Positions 7,873 to 17,330 of a DNA stretch of 64,000 nucleotides are shown piece by piece (the stretch's first letter is position 1; the number at the start of each line of letters is the position of its first letter). The notes below the pieces were generated by a model. The model was given only the letters and a program-made list of their open reading frames with translations. It did not search any database and was not told the origin of the DNA. This stretch comes from Pseudomonas fluorescens (lineage in GTDB: Bacteria > Pseudomonadota > Gammaproteobacteria > Pseudomonadales > Pseudomonadaceae), in assembly GCF_019212185.1 (NCBI RefSeq), contig NZ_CP078138.1, positions 4,570,501 to 4,634,500 on the forward strand. Direction: 5' to 3'. The translations under genes were made by a program, and so were the position numbers.

Positions 7873-9255
7873 ATGCTCGACACCATTCGTTGGGACACCG
7901 ATCTGATCCGCCGCTACGACCTCGCGGGCCCCCGCTACACCTCCTACCCGACAGCGGTGCAATTCCACAGCCAGGTCGGCAGCTTCGACCTGTTGCACGC
8001 CCTGCGTGACAGCCGCAAGGCCCAGCGCCCGTTGTCGCTGTACGTGCACCTGCCGTTCTGCGCGAACATTTGCTATTACTGCGCCTGCAACAAAGTCATC
8101 ACCAAGGACCGAGGCCGGGCCCTGCCCTACCTTCAACGCCTGGAGCAGGAGATCCAGTTGATCGCCTGCCACCTCGACCCCGGACAGACCGTCGAACAAC
8201 TGCACCTCGGCGGTGGCACCCCGACTTTCCTCAGTCACGACGAACTGCGCCAACTGATGGCGCAACTGCGCAAACATTTCAATTTGCTGGAGGGCGACTC
8301 CGGGGACTACGGCATCGAGATCGACCCACGGGAAGCCGATTGGTCAACCATGGGGCTTTTACGCGAACTGGGCTTCAACCGGGTCAGCATCGGCCTGCAG
8401 GACCTCGACCCGGCCGTGCAACGTGCCGTCAATCGCCTGCAGAGCCTGGACGAAACCCGTGCCGTGATCGACGCCGCGCGCACCCTGCAGTTTCGCTCAA
8501 TCAACATCGACCTGATCTACGGCCTGCCCAAACAGACCGCAGAGAATTTCGCCCGCACCGTCGAAGAAGTCATCAGCCTGCAGCCGGACCGGCTCTCGGT
8601 CTTCAACTACGCCCATCTCCCTGAGCGGTTCATGCCACAGCGGCGCATCAACAACCAGGACTTGCCCAGCCCTGCGGAAAAACTGCAGATGCTGCAGCGC
8701 ACCATCGAACAATTGACCGCCGCCGGATACCGCTACATCGGCATGGACCACTTTGCCCTGCCCGATGACGACCTGGCCATTGCCCAGGAGGAGTCGACCC
8801 TGCAACGCAACTTTCAGGGCTACACCACCCATGGTCATTGCGACCTGATCGGCCTCGGCGTATCGGCCATCAGCCAGATCGGTGATCTGTACTGCCAGAA
8901 CAGCAGTGACCTGACTGAATACCAAAACGCCTTGGCCAGCTCGCAACTGGGCACCAGCCGCGGCCTGATCTGCAATCAGGATGACCGGATTCGTCGTGAG
9001 GTCATTCAGCAACTCATCTGCAATTTCCGCCTCGACTTCGCTCATATCGAACACCGCTTCAATCTGGATTTTCGCGGCTACTTCGCAGAACTTTGGCCCC
9101 AATTGATGGCCATGACCGATGACGGCCTTATTTCGCTCGACAGTCAGCGCATTGAGGTATTGCCGGCGGGACGGCTGCTGGTGCGCTCGGTGTGCATGGT
9201 GTTTGACGCGTATTTGGAACAACAGAATCGCCAGCGCTTCTCGCGGGTAATTTGA
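7873..9255 (+). CDS. hemN: Oxygen-independent coproporphyrinogen III oxidase (HemN)
   Basis: 460 residues from ATG 7873; the frame is open nine codons further upstream, but this ATG gives the usual length. A radical SAM enzyme that decarboxylates coproporphyrinogen III to protoporphyrinogen IX without oxygen in haem synthesis. The 4Fe-4S/SAM motif CxxxCxxC is present with Cys at 63, 67 and 70, plus the extra Cys at 72 typical of true HemN. GGGTPTF follows, then the HemN C-terminal domain. This distinguishes it from HemW-like paralogues. It is driven by a perfect ANR box and lies 112 bp upstream of anr. Confidence 0.97.
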   Translation: MLDTIRWDTDLIRRYDLAGPRYTSYPTAVQFHSQVGSFDLLHALRDSRKAQRPLSLYVHLPFCANICYYCACNKVITKDRGRALPYLQRLEQEIQLIACHLDPGQTVEQLHLGGGTPTFLSHDELRQLMAQLRKHFNLLEGDSGDYGIEIDPREADWSTMGLLRELGFNRVSIGLQDLDPAVQRAVNRLQSLDETRAVIDAARTLQFRSINIDLIYGLPKQTAENFARTVEEVISLQPDRLSVFNYAHLPERFMPQRRINNQDLPSPAEKLQMLQRTIEQLTAAGYRYIGMDHFALPDDDLAIAQEESTLQRNFQGYTTHGHCDLIGLGVSAISQIGDLYCQNSSDLTEYQNALASSQLGTSRGLICNQDDRIRREVIQQLICNFRLDFAHIEHRFNLDFRGYFAELWPQLMAMTDDGLISLDSQRIEVLPAGRLLVRSVCMVFDAYLEQQNRQRFSRVI

Positions 9256-9367
9256 CCCTTTTATTTTCCCCGGATGGCCTGCGCCATAATGCCGCGCACT
9301 GGTCTGATGGTCCTCACGTGGGTTACCCTTACACCTTATGTGTGTTCTTCCCACAAGGATCTAAGAA

Positions 9368-10102
9368 ATGTCCGAGCCAGTTAAGCTGCGCGCTCACAGC
9401 CAGGCCCATTGCAAGGATTGCAGCCTGGCCCCCCTCTGCCTTCCGCTTTCGCTGAATCTGGAAGACATGGATGCGCTGGACGACATCGTTAAACGCGGTC
9501 GACCGCTGAAAAAAGGCGAATTTCTGTTTCGTCAGGGCGACAAGTTCGACTCAGTGTTTGCCGTACGCTCAGGTGCACTGAAGACCTTCAGCCTCAGCGA
9601 CACTGGCGAGGAGCAAATCACTGGCTTCCATTTGCCGAGCGAGCTGGTCGGCCTGTCGGGGATGGACACCGAGACCCATCCGGTGTCGGCCCAGGCCCTG
9701 GAAACCACCTCCGTGTGCGAAATCCCCTTCGAGCGCCTCGACGAACTGGCCCTGCAACTGCCGCAATTGCGTCGTCAGTTGATGCGGGTGATGAGTCGGG
9801 AGATTCGCGACGATCAACAAATGATGCTGCTGCTGTCGAAGAAAACCGCTGACGAACGCATCGCCACATTCCTGGTCAACCTATCCGCGCGTTTCCGAGC
9901 CCGCGGCTTCTCGGCCAACCAGTTCCGCCTGGCCATGTCACGCAACGAAATCGGCAATTATCTGGGCCTGGCGGTGGAAACCGTGTCGCGCGTGTTTACC
10001 CGCTTCCAGCAGAACGAGCTGCTCGCCGCCGAAGGCAAGGAAGTGCATATCCTTGACCCGATCCAGCTGTGCGCACTGGCCGGCGGCTCCGTCGAAGGCT
10101 GA
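9368..10102 (+). CDS. anr: Oxygen-sensing transcriptional regulator Anr (FNR family)
   Basis: 244 residues, CRP/FNR family. The 4Fe-4S ligands are visible as Cys15, Cys18, Cys24 and a distant Cys near 117, so it should dimerise and bind DNA only when the cluster is intact at low oxygen. The cyclic-nucleotide-type beta roll spans about 30-150, and the C-terminal helix-turn-helix carries the recognition segment [10 protein letters not shown], which reads TTGAT half-sites. Its predicted targets are next to it (hemN, ccoG). A GC-rich hairpin follows the stop. Confidence 0.98.
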   Translation: MSEPVKLRAHSQAHCKDCSLAPLCLPLSLNLEDMDALDDIVKRGRPLKKGEFLFRQGDKFDSVFAVRSGALKTFSLSDTGEEQITGFHLPSELVGLSGMDTETHPVSAQALETTSVCEIPFERLDELALQLPQLRRQLMRVMSREIRDDQQMMLLLSKKTADERIATFLVNLSARFRARGFSANQFRLAMSRNEIGNYLGLAVETVSRVFTRFQQNELLAAEGKEVHILDPIQLCALAGGSVEG

Positions 10103-10112
10103 TGCCGTGCAC

Positions 10113-10138
10113 GCGGCCGGGCGAACCTGCCCGGCCGC
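10113..10138 (+). terminator. GC-rich hairpin after anr
   Basis: A perfect 10-bp stem GCGGCCGGGC / GCCCGGCCGC with a 6-base loop lies 10 bp after the anr stop. The downstream bases (CGTTATAC) lack a clean T run, so termination may be partial. It separates anr from apt by structure only. Confidence 0.55.
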
Positions 10139-10180
10139 CGTTATACTCCTGCGTTTGCAGCCTGCCAGGACATCTCGACG

Positions 10181-10729
10181 ATGCTCATCGACACTTTCGA
10201 CATCAAATCCCTGATCCGCCCCGTGATCGACTTCCCCAAACCAGGCGTGATTTTCCGTGACATCACCCCGTTGTTCCAGTCGCCCAAGGCCCTGCGCCTG
10301 GTGATGGACAGCTTTGCCCATCGTTATGTCGAAGCCGAGTTCACCCACATTGGCGCCATGGATGCCCGCGGCTTCCTGATCGGCTCAGTGCTCGCCTACC
10401 AGTTGAATAAACCCCTGGTGTTGTTCCGCAAGCAGGGCAAACTGCCAGCGGACGTGCTGGCCGAGGGTTACCAGACCGAGTACGGCGAAGCCTTCCTCGA
10501 AGTCCACGCCGACAGCCTGTGCGAAGGCGACTCGGTGCTGATGTTCGATGACCTGATCGCCACCGGCGGCACCCTGATCGCCGCCGCCAACCTGGCACGG
10601 CGCATGGGCGCGAAAATTTTCGAAGCGGCGGCGATCATCGACCTGCCGGAACTCGGCGGCTCGCAGCGCCTGGAAGACATGGGCATCCCGACCTTCTGCC
10701 TGACGCAGTTTGGGTTGTCCGAACAGTAG
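10181..10729 (+). CDS. apt: Adenine phosphoribosyltransferase
   Basis: 182 residues. It salvages adenine to AMP using PRPP. The PRPP-binding loop [12 protein letters not shown] is clear near residues 121-132, as are the flexible-loop region and the N-terminal [20 protein letters not shown] sequence. The ATG at 10181 follows AGGA by 11 bases. It sits after anr, separated by a GC hairpin, and is followed by a degenerate REP unit. Confidence 0.96.
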   Translation: MLIDTFDIKSLIRPVIDFPKPGVIFRDITPLFQSPKALRLVMDSFAHRYVEAEFTHIGAMDARGFLIGSVLAYQLNKPLVLFRKQGKLPADVLAEGYQTEYGEAFLEVHADSLCEGDSVLMFDDLIATGGTLIAAANLARRMGAKIFEAAAIIDLPELGGSQRLEDMGIPTFCLTQFGLSEQ

Positions 10730-10746
10730 GCGGTGTCGGTCCTGGC

Positions 10747-10775
10747 GCTATCGCGAGCAGGCTCGCTCCACACAG
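10747..10775. repeat. Single REP unit downstream of apt
   Basis: TATCGCGAGCAGGCTCGCTCC is one copy of the palindrome found paired at 4288-4375 and 33727-33818. No inverted partner is visible here, so it looks like a REP singlet or the remnant of a doublet. Confidence 0.8.
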
Positions 10776-10896
10776 ATTTGGGGGTGACTGCGATATCTGC
10801 GCCTGTGGAGAGAGAATCTGCTTGGGTGGTGACCTCTGGGCCGACCGGGATTTGGATATGTACTCCGCCTCCCCCCAGAGGCCGCCATAGCGCAAT

Positions 10897-12045
10897 CTAC
10901 AGCCCCATCTGCTTGCTGATGATCTCGTTCATCACCTCCCGCGTGCCGCCGCCGATCGACAGGATGCGGTTATCGCGGTACAGACGTTCAACCAGACTGT
11001 CACGCATGTAACCCATTCCGCCGAGGATCTGCACCGCGTCGTGGGTGATGCGGTCGGCGGTGTCGGTGGCGAAGTTCTTGGCCATGGAAATTTCCTTGAT
11101 CACACTCTTGCCGGCGGCCATTTTCGCCGCCTGGCGATAGGTGAACTCGCGGGAGACTTCCAGCGCCGTGGCCATTTCCGCCAGGCGATGCTTGAGCACC
11201 TGGAACTTGCCGATCGGTTTGCCGAAGGCTTCGCGCTGGCGCGCCCAATTCAGGCTCTCTTCCAGCGCGAGTTGGGCGGTCATGTTAGCCATGAGGGCCA
11301 GGGCCAGGCGCTCACTCTGGAAGTTGCCCATGATGCAGGCAAAGCCCATGTTCTCGGCGCCGATCAGGTGCTCCACCGGCACCCGGCAATCGTCAAAAAA
11401 CAGCTCAGCGGTGTCCGAAGCCCACCAGCCCATTTTTTTCAGCGAGCGCCCGACGGTGAATCCGGGGGTGTCCTTCTCGATCAGTAACAGGCTGATGCCG
11501 CCAAAACCGGGCTCGCCGGTGCGCACCGCGACTGTGTAGAAATCCGCGCGCACGCCGCTGGTGATAAAGGTTTTGCTGCCGTTGACCCGGTAGTGGTCGC
11601 CGTCGCGCACAGCGCGGGTCTTCAAGTTGGCGACGTCGGAGCCGCCGCTGGGTTCGGTCACCGCCAGGGCACTGATTTTTTCGCCGCTCAGCACTTGGGG
11701 CACGACGCGCTCACGCACCTGGGCACGCGCCCATTTGACGATCGGTGGCAAAGCGATATCCAGCGACCCCAGCCCGGCGACCAGTCCGCCCGATCCGCAG
11801 CGCATCAGTTCCTCGCTGGCCGCGACCTTGGCAAACAGGTCGCCTTCATGGCTGCCCCCCAGGGCTTCGGGGTAACCGATGCCAAGGATCCCGGCGGCGC
11901 CGGCCTTGCGGTAGAGCTCGCGAGGAAAGCTCTCAGCCTCTTCCCACTGCGCAATGTCGGGCAATATTTCGTGCTCGACGAAGCGTCTTACGCTATCGCG
12001 GATACATTCATGGCTGGGATCGAAGTATTCCTGAAAGGCAGGCAT
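10897..12045 (-). CDS. Acyl-CoA dehydrogenase
   Basis: 382 residues from the ATG at 12045 (TGGAG upstream); a TTG two codons earlier is less likely. FAD flavoprotein of acyl-CoA beta-oxidation or branched-chain acid breakdown. The FAD/substrate signature VTEPSGGSD and the C-terminal QILGGMGYMRD are present. At the usual C-terminal catalytic position it has IGGGTREV, without the Glu found in short/medium-chain enzymes, but Glu245 in QSERLALA matches the alternative catalytic Glu of isovaleryl-CoA and long-chain dehydrogenases. The substrate is unknown; no other beta-oxidation genes are adjacent. Confidence 0.88.
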   Translation of the reverse strand: MPAFQEYFDPSHECIRDSVRRFVEHEILPDIAQWEEAESFPRELYRKAGAAGILGIGYPEALGGSHEGDLFAKVAASEELMRCGSGGLVAGLGSLDIALPPIVKWARAQVRERVVPQVLSGEKISALAVTEPSGGSDVANLKTRAVRDGDHYRVNGSKTFITSGVRADFYTVAVRTGEPGFGGISLLLIEKDTPGFTVGRSLKKMGWWASDTAELFFDDCRVPVEHLIGAENMGFACIMGNFQSERLALALMANMTAQLALEESLNWARQREAFGKPIGKFQVLKHRLAEMATALEVSREFTYRQAAKMAAGKSVIKEISMAKNFATDTADRITHDAVQILGGMGYMRDSLVERLYRDNRILSIGGGTREVMNEIISKQMGL

Positions 12046-12123
12046 CGGCAAACTCCACTGAAGGGTTCAGCGAAGTTAACCGAGCGCTTGCTTGGTTTTC
12101 AACCGAATTGTGCGTACAGCCCC

Positions 12124-12726
12124 TTAGAGTGAAATCGGTTTGCGCCCTGCAAACGAATGCGCCAGGGTGCCGCCGTCCACCAGTTCCAGTTCGCCACCCA
12201 AGGGCACGCCATGGGCGATACGCGAGGTGATCAGGCCCTTGTTGCTGAGCAGTTGGGCGATGTAGTGGGCCGTGGCTTCGCCTTCCACCGTCGGGTTGGT
12301 GGCCAGGATGACTTCTGTAAAGGTACCGGCCGCTTCGATGCGCGCCAACAGCTGCGGAATGCCGATGGCCTCCGGCCCCAGACCGTCAAGCGGCGACAAA
12401 TGCCCCTTGAGCACGAAGTAGCGACCACGAAAGCCGGTCTGCTCGACGGCATAGACGTCCATCGGGCCTTCCACCACACACAGCAGGCTGTCGTCGCGTC
12501 GACTGTCTGAACATTGCGGGCACAGATCGTCTTCGGTCAGCGTCCGGCACAGGCGGCAATGCCCGACTCCTTCCATCGCCTGGCTCAGGGCCGAAGCCAG
12601 TCTTGAACCACCGCTGCGGTCGCGCTCGAGCAGTTGCAACGCCATGCGCTGGGCGGTTTTCTGACCCACGCCTGGCAAGGTGCGCAGGGCGTCGATCAGT
12701 TGGCGAATCAAAGGGCTGAAGCTCAT
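12124..12726 (-). CDS. recR: Recombination mediator protein RecR
   Basis: 200 residues, the normal length. With RecF/RecO it loads RecA at gapped DNA. An N-terminal helix-hairpin-helix ([13 protein letters not shown]) is followed by the C4 zinc finger [16 protein letters not shown] and a Toprim domain ([13 protein letters not shown]). recR usually follows ybaB directly; here an MDR oxidoreductase gene lies between them. Confidence 0.97.
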   Translation of the reverse strand: MSFSPLIRQLIDALRTLPGVGQKTAQRMALQLLERDRSGGSRLASALSQAMEGVGHCRLCRTLTEDDLCPQCSDSRRDDSLLCVVEGPMDVYAVEQTGFRGRYFVLKGHLSPLDGLGPEAIGIPQLLARIEAAGTFTEVILATNPTVEGEATAHYIAQLLSNKGLITSRIAHGVPLGGELELVDGGTLAHSFAGRKPISL

Positions 12727-12802
12727 GGGGAAAGGTCCGACAAAACAACGAGACGCGGTTTATACCCGCGCCTCTGGCCAGCGTCAAATGCTCATGTTCG
12801 GC

Positions 12803-13837
12803 TCAGTCATTAGCAACCCGCACCACCAGCTTGCCGAAGTTGCGCCCCTCCAGCAGCCCGATAAACGCCTCAGGCGCCTGCTCCAAACCGTCGGCCACGT
12901 CCTCGCGAAATTTCACCTTGCCCTCACGCACCCACGGCGCCATGGCCTTGAAGAATTCCGAGTGACGATCACCGTAGTCGTCAAACACGATAAAGCCCTG
13001 CATTCGCACGCGCTTGGTCAGCAAAGTACGCTGCAGCAGCGGCATGCGATCGGGGCCCGCCGGGGCCTCAGTGGCGTTGTACTGGGCAATCAAGCCACAG
13101 ACCGGAATCCGTGCCCTGGGCTTGAGCAATGGCAGCACCGCATCGAACACCTTGCCGCCGACGTTCTCGAAATAGATATCGATGCCGTCGCCGCAGGCCC
13201 GGGACAATTGCTCGGCAAAGTCCTCTGCCTTGTGGTCGAGACAGGCATCGAAGCCCAGCTCATCCACCACGTAGCGGCATTTATCGGCGCCGCCAGCCAC
13301 GCCAATCACGTTCAGGCCCTTGATCTTCGCCACCTGCCCCACCACCGACCCCACGGCCCCGGAGGCCGCCGCCACCACCAGGGTTTCTCCGGCCTGGGGC
13401 TGACCGATGTCCATCAGGCCCATGTAGGCAGTCATCCCCGGCATGCCGAGCACACCCAGCGCCATGGACGGGCTGGGCAACCCCGACGGCAGCGGAATCA
13501 GCGCCCGGCCATCGCTGATGCTGTGGCTCTGCCAGCCCGTGGCACCCACCACCAGGTCGCCCTCCTGGAACTTCGGATTCAGCGAGCGCTCGACCCGACT
13601 GACAGCGCCACCGGTCATTACTTCACCGATCTCCACCGGCGCCGCGTAGGACGGTGCGTCACTCATGCGACCGCGCATGTAAGGATCGAGCGACAGGTAC
13701 AGGGTCTTGAGCAACACCTGGCCCTCGGCCAGGTCCGGCAGGGCTTCACGCTCCAGGCGAAAGTTCTCCGGGGTCGGCGCACCGACCGGCCGGGAAGCCA
13801 GTACGATTCGTTGGTTGAGGGTCAGTTCGTCAGGCAT
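12803..13837 (-). CDS. NADP-dependent MDR-family oxidoreductase (CurA/YncB-like)
   Basis: 344 residues of the zinc-independent medium-chain dehydrogenase/reductase superfamily, leukotriene B4 dehydrogenase/prostaglandin reductase type. The N-terminal motif SLDPYMRGRM and the nucleotide-binding loop AASGAVGSVVGQVAK (about residues 155-170) identify it, and no catalytic zinc cysteines are present. Relatives reduce the C=C bond of enals or enones (curcumin, acrolein-type compounds) with NADPH. It lies between ybaB and recR on the same strand, but a terminator after ybaB suggests its own promoter. Confidence 0.88.
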   Translation of the reverse strand: MPDELTLNQRIVLASRPVGAPTPENFRLEREALPDLAEGQVLLKTLYLSLDPYMRGRMSDAPSYAAPVEIGEVMTGGAVSRVERSLNPKFQEGDLVVGATGWQSHSISDGRALIPLPSGLPSPSMALGVLGMPGMTAYMGLMDIGQPQAGETLVVAAASGAVGSVVGQVAKIKGLNVIGVAGGADKCRYVVDELGFDACLDHKAEDFAEQLSRACGDGIDIYFENVGGKVFDAVLPLLKPRARIPVCGLIAQYNATEAPAGPDRMPLLQRTLLTKRVRMQGFIVFDDYGDRHSEFFKAMAPWVREGKVKFREDVADGLEQAPEAFIGLLEGRNFGKLVVRVAND

Positions 13838-13944
13838 GTCAGCGTCTCCTTGAGCGATGGATTCAGGGGTATAGGAGCAGACCGCGGGACACCGCAGGTG
13901 TTCGATGTTTCGCTGGCCGTGGTGACCAGGCGGGCGCCGGAAAC

Positions 13945-13973
13945 AAAAATGCCAGGCGGGTTGCCTGGCATTT
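13945..13973 (-). terminator. Intrinsic terminator downstream of ybaB
   Basis: Read on the minus strand, a 9-bp stem (ATGCCAGGC / GCCTGGCAT) with a 5-base loop runs into ATTTTTG. It lies about 30 bp after the ybaB stop and insulates dnaX-ybaB from the oxidoreductase gene. Confidence 0.85.
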
Positions 13974-14003
13974 CTTGTAGTCCATCTGCCGCGCTGATGC
14001 GAA

Positions 14004-14342
14004 TCAGAATGGCAGTTTCATGCCCGGCGGCAGTTGCATGCCAGCGGTCATGCCGGACATTTTGTCCTGGCTGTTGGCTTCGATCTTGCGCACGGCATCG
14101 TTGACGGCCGCAGCGAACACCGCCTCGAGCATCTCTTTGTCGTCTTCGCTCAGGCCTTCAACCAGGCTTGGGTCAATGGTCACGCGCTTGACGTCGTGAC
14201 GACCAGTCATTACCACGGTGACCATATCGCCACCGGCTTTACCGGTGACTTCGGCGTTGGCCAGCTCTTCCTGCATCTTGGCCATTTTTTCCTGCATCTG
14301 CTGCGCCTGCTTCATCAGGCCGGCCATGCCACCTTTCATCAT
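14004..14342 (-). CDS. ybaB: YbaB/EbfC family nucleoid-associated protein
   Basis: 112 residues from ATG 14342, chosen over an upstream GTG because AGGTGA sits correctly before it and the protein then begins [12 protein letters not shown] as in other pseudomonads. A small DNA-binding dimer with an N-terminal coiled helix rich in Gln/Met. It directly follows dnaX, the near-universal arrangement, with a 65-bp gap. Confidence 0.95.
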   Translation of the reverse strand: MMKGGMAGLMKQAQQMQEKMAKMQEELANAEVTGKAGGDMVTVVMTGRHDVKRVTIDPSLVEGLSEDDKEMLEAVFAAAVNDAVRKIEANSQDKMSGMTAGMQLPPGMKLPF

Positions 14343-14407
14343 GGGAATCACCTCAAAGTACGTGGATCAAAACGGCGCTCGGCCAGTGGGCCGAACGCCT
14401 TCAGTTA

Positions 14408-16435
14408 TTAACCCTGGGTGACCAGGGCCTCGACAGGTTCAATAGTATCGTTACGGATCACCGCACCGAACTGCTGCATCATTTGCTGGATGAACGGATC
14501 ACCGTGGATCGAATCCTCAGCCTCGCGCTGGCGATCGGCACGGCGCCGCGACGCCGCCTGGGCCGGGGTTTCCTGCTCCGGCTTGATCAGCTCGATGGTC
14601 AGCGTCAGGGTGCGCTGGTGATACTGGTTCAGCGCATCGTTGAGCCGGCGCTGTTGGGTCGCATTGAACAGGGCACTATGCGCCGGGTCCAGGTGCAGCA
14701 GCCAATGGTCGCCATCGACGGCAATCAGCGTGCAGTTGGCGGCAATGCTCCCGGTCATCCCGGAAATCGGCAGTTTGGCGAACAGTTCCAGCCATTGCAG
14801 GGCCAGGCCCGTCGCCGGCATCGCAGCGGGTTCCGGTTCCGGCTCGGGCGCAGGTTCGGCAGCGTGCTCGCTGGCCAGTTCATCCAGGTAGCTGTAGGCC
14901 GAATCCATGTCCGGCTCGATGTAATCCTCATCCAGCGGTGGCTCGTCGTCCAGGTCCATGCCTGGCGTGGCGGCGTCGACTTCGGCCACGGACGGCTCGG
15001 GAATCGGCGCGGCGGCCCATTCCGGTGCGTCGGGGACCACGCTGTCGGGTACTGGCACGGGCATCGGCGTCAGGTCCGGCTGCTCGGCGACGGTCTCCAG
15101 CACAGGCTCGTCCTGCACCGGGATCGGATCGTTCCACGGCAGGTCGACGACCTCCTCCGCCACCACCGGCGCAGGCTCCACTTCGGCGACCACAGCCGGC
15201 GTCTCAGGCTGCGGCACGGGGGCCACGGGCGGCGCTGCTGAAGGTGCAGGCGGCACTACGCGCTGCGGGACCGCCACTGATTGAGCGGAATCAACTGTGG
15301 CCTGGCTGATCCCCACTGGCTTTAGTGGCTGTCTCGGCGCATCGGCGGTGTCCGCCGGGCGGAAAGCCAGCATCCGCAGCAGGACCATCTCGAAGCCGCC
15401 ACGGGGGTCTGGCGCCAAGGGCAAGTCGCGGCGCCCGATCAAGCCCATCTGGTAATAGAACTGCACGTCTTCGGCGGGCAGGGCCTGGGCCAGCGCCAAC
15501 ACCCGGTCACGGTCGCCGTGGCCGTTGTCGACGCCTTCCGGCAACGCCTGAGCAATCGCCACCCGATGCAACACGTTGAGGATTTCCGAGAGCACGCCGT
15601 TCCAGTCCGGGCCCTGCTCGGCCAAATGGCGTACTGCCTCAAGCAGCGCCTTGGCGTCGCCTTCGATCAACGCATGCAGGACATCGTAGACCTGGCCATG
15701 ATCCAGGGTGCCGAGCATCGCCCGCACATCGGCAGCCATCACCTTGCCTTCACCGAAGGCGATCGCCTGGTCGGTCAGGCTCATGGCATCACGCATCGAG
15801 CCGTCGGCCGCGCGACCGAGCAACCACAGCGCGTCGTCTTCGAACGGCACATTCTCGACACCCAGGACGTGGGTCAAATGCTCGACCACCCGTTCCGGCG
15901 TCATGTTCTTCAGAGAGAACTGCAGGCACCGCGACAAAATCGTTGCAGGAAGTTTCTGCGGGTCGGTGGTCGCCAGGATGAACTTGACGTACGGTGGCGG
16001 CTCTTCGAGGGTTTTCAGCAGCGCATTGAAGGAATGGCTGGAGAGCATGTGCACTTCGTCGATCAGGTAGACCTTGAAGCGCCCACGGCTCGGCGCGTAC
16101 TGCACGTTGTCGAGCAGCTCCCGGGTGTCCTCGACCTTGGTCCGGCTCGCGGCGTCGATTTCGATCAGGTCGACGAAGCGCCCTTCGTCGATTTCCCGGC
16201 ACACCGAGCAGGTGCCACAAGGCGTCGACGTGATGCCTGTTTCACAGTTCAGGCATTTGGCTATGATCCGCGCAATGGTGGTCTTGCCCACGCCGCGCGT
16301 ACCGGTGAACAGATAGGCGTGGTGCAGCCGCTGGCTGTCCAAGGCATTGATCAGAGCCTTGAGCACATGGGTCTGGCCGACCATTTCGCGGAACGAGCGC
16401 GGACGCCATTTACGTGCAAGAACCTGATAACTCAT
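14408..16435 (-). CDS. dnaX: DNA polymerase III subunits gamma/tau
   Basis: 675 residues from ATG 16435; the frame is open further upstream, but the conserved start MSYQVLARKWRPRSF begins here. It is the clamp-loader ATPase. Walker A GTRGVGKT (Lys51), a zinc module (CLNCETG...CGTCSVC), Walker B LIDEVHMLS and the SRC sensor (LSRCLQF) are all present. Residues of about 400-560 form a Pro/Glu/Val-rich linker, followed by the tau C-terminal domain that contacts the polymerase. I did not find an obvious A-rich slippery site like the one used in E. coli to make gamma, but a short signal could be missed. Confidence 0.97.
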   Translation of the reverse strand: MSYQVLARKWRPRSFREMVGQTHVLKALINALDSQRLHHAYLFTGTRGVGKTTIARIIAKCLNCETGITSTPCGTCSVCREIDEGRFVDLIEIDAASRTKVEDTRELLDNVQYAPSRGRFKVYLIDEVHMLSSHSFNALLKTLEEPPPYVKFILATTDPQKLPATILSRCLQFSLKNMTPERVVEHLTHVLGVENVPFEDDALWLLGRAADGSMRDAMSLTDQAIAFGEGKVMAADVRAMLGTLDHGQVYDVLHALIEGDAKALLEAVRHLAEQGPDWNGVLSEILNVLHRVAIAQALPEGVDNGHGDRDRVLALAQALPAEDVQFYYQMGLIGRRDLPLAPDPRGGFEMVLLRMLAFRPADTADAPRQPLKPVGISQATVDSAQSVAVPQRVVPPAPSAAPPVAPVPQPETPAVVAEVEPAPVVAEEVVDLPWNDPIPVQDEPVLETVAEQPDLTPMPVPVPDSVVPDAPEWAAAPIPEPSVAEVDAATPGMDLDDEPPLDEDYIEPDMDSAYSYLDELASEHAAEPAPEPEPEPAAMPATGLALQWLELFAKLPISGMTGSIAANCTLIAVDGDHWLLHLDPAHSALFNATQQRRLNDALNQYHQRTLTLTIELIKPEQETPAQAASRRRADRQREAEDSIHGDPFIQQMMQQFGAVIRNDTIEPVEALVTQG

Positions 16436-16580
16436 CGAAAACCGTCGCGACTGGGAAACAGAAGCCGGTAATGCTAGCGGAGCAAGGGCAAAATTGCATC
16501 CGGTGTGCTTGGCTAATCTGGCTAAGCTGGTGTTCGGGGGGCGTTTTAATCGGCGTCTGGCAGTATTTGTTGGAGACTGT

Positions 16581-17330
16581 ATGCGTTCAGCCTTGGGGGC
16601 TTTGATGTTATTCAGCGCCAGCACGATCGCGGCGCCGACACCACTGCGTTTCGCCATCACCGACAGTTGGACGATGCCCATGGTGCAGATCGAACAGGGT
16701 CGTCCGACCCAGGGCATCCTCCACGATGCGATGCTCAGCCTGGCAACCCAGGTTGGCATGCCTGCCGAATTTCATGTCCTCGCTCGCGCCCGGGTGCAAA
16801 ACGCCATGGAGCACGGCGAAGTCGACATCCGTTGTTATGCCGCGCAATCCTGGCTGCCCAACCAATCCGGCGACTATATCTGGAGTGTTCCCCTGTGGTT
16901 TCAACGCGACCTGCTGCTAAGCAGCCAGGCCAGCCACGCGCCGGTGACGCTCGCCCAGCTGGCGCCGCAGAGTATCGGCACCGTGCTGGGCTACGACTAC
17001 CCTGCCCTGCAACCGCTCTTCGACAGCGGCCAATTGCGGCGCGATGACGCACGCAACCAGCAGCAAGTCCTGCAAAAACTGCGGGCCGGGCGCACGCACT
17101 ACGCCGTCAGCAATCAATGGACACTGGAATGGTTCAACCAGAAACTGCCGCCCGAGCGGCAGATGAGCGCCGTCGCGGTACTCCAGGAAAACCACCTCGG
17201 CTGCTACCTGCGCAATGATCCTGCCCTGCCGGTACAACGGATTCTGCGCACCTTGTTGAAGATGAAAATGTCCGGGGAGATCGACGCCATCATCCAGCTG
17301 TACACCGGCACGCCACCGACGCAGCCCTAG
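16581..17330 (+). CDS. Periplasmic substrate-binding protein (family 3), orphan
   Basis: 249 residues from ATG 16581 (TGGAGA upstream). A signal peptide (MRSALGALMLFSASTIAA) precedes a two-lobed amino-acid-type binding domain: TDSWTMPM near the start, GILHDAM, and GEVDIRC in the first lobe. No ABC permease or ATPase lies nearby. It is divergent from dnaX and converges with the next gene so tightly that the two stop codons share the four bases CTAG. It may act as a solute scavenger or sensor partner; the ligand is unknown. Confidence 0.8.
   Translation: MRSALGALMLFSASTIAAPTPLRFAITDSWTMPMVQIEQGRPTQGILHDAMLSLATQVGMPAEFHVLARARVQNAMEHGEVDIRCYAAQSWLPNQSGDYIWSVPLWFQRDLLLSSQASHAPVTLAQLAPQSIGTVLGYDYPALQPLFDSGQLRRDDARNQQQVLQKLRAGRTHYAVSNQWTLEWFNQKLPPERQMSAVAVLQENHLGCYLRNDPALPVQRILRTLLKMKMSGEIDAIIQLYTGTPPTQP

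Noticed and set aside
16436-16759. 108-residue N-terminal extension of DnaX
   Set aside because: The conserved start MSYQVLARKW is at 16435 and the extension overlaps the promoter of the divergent binding-protein gene.
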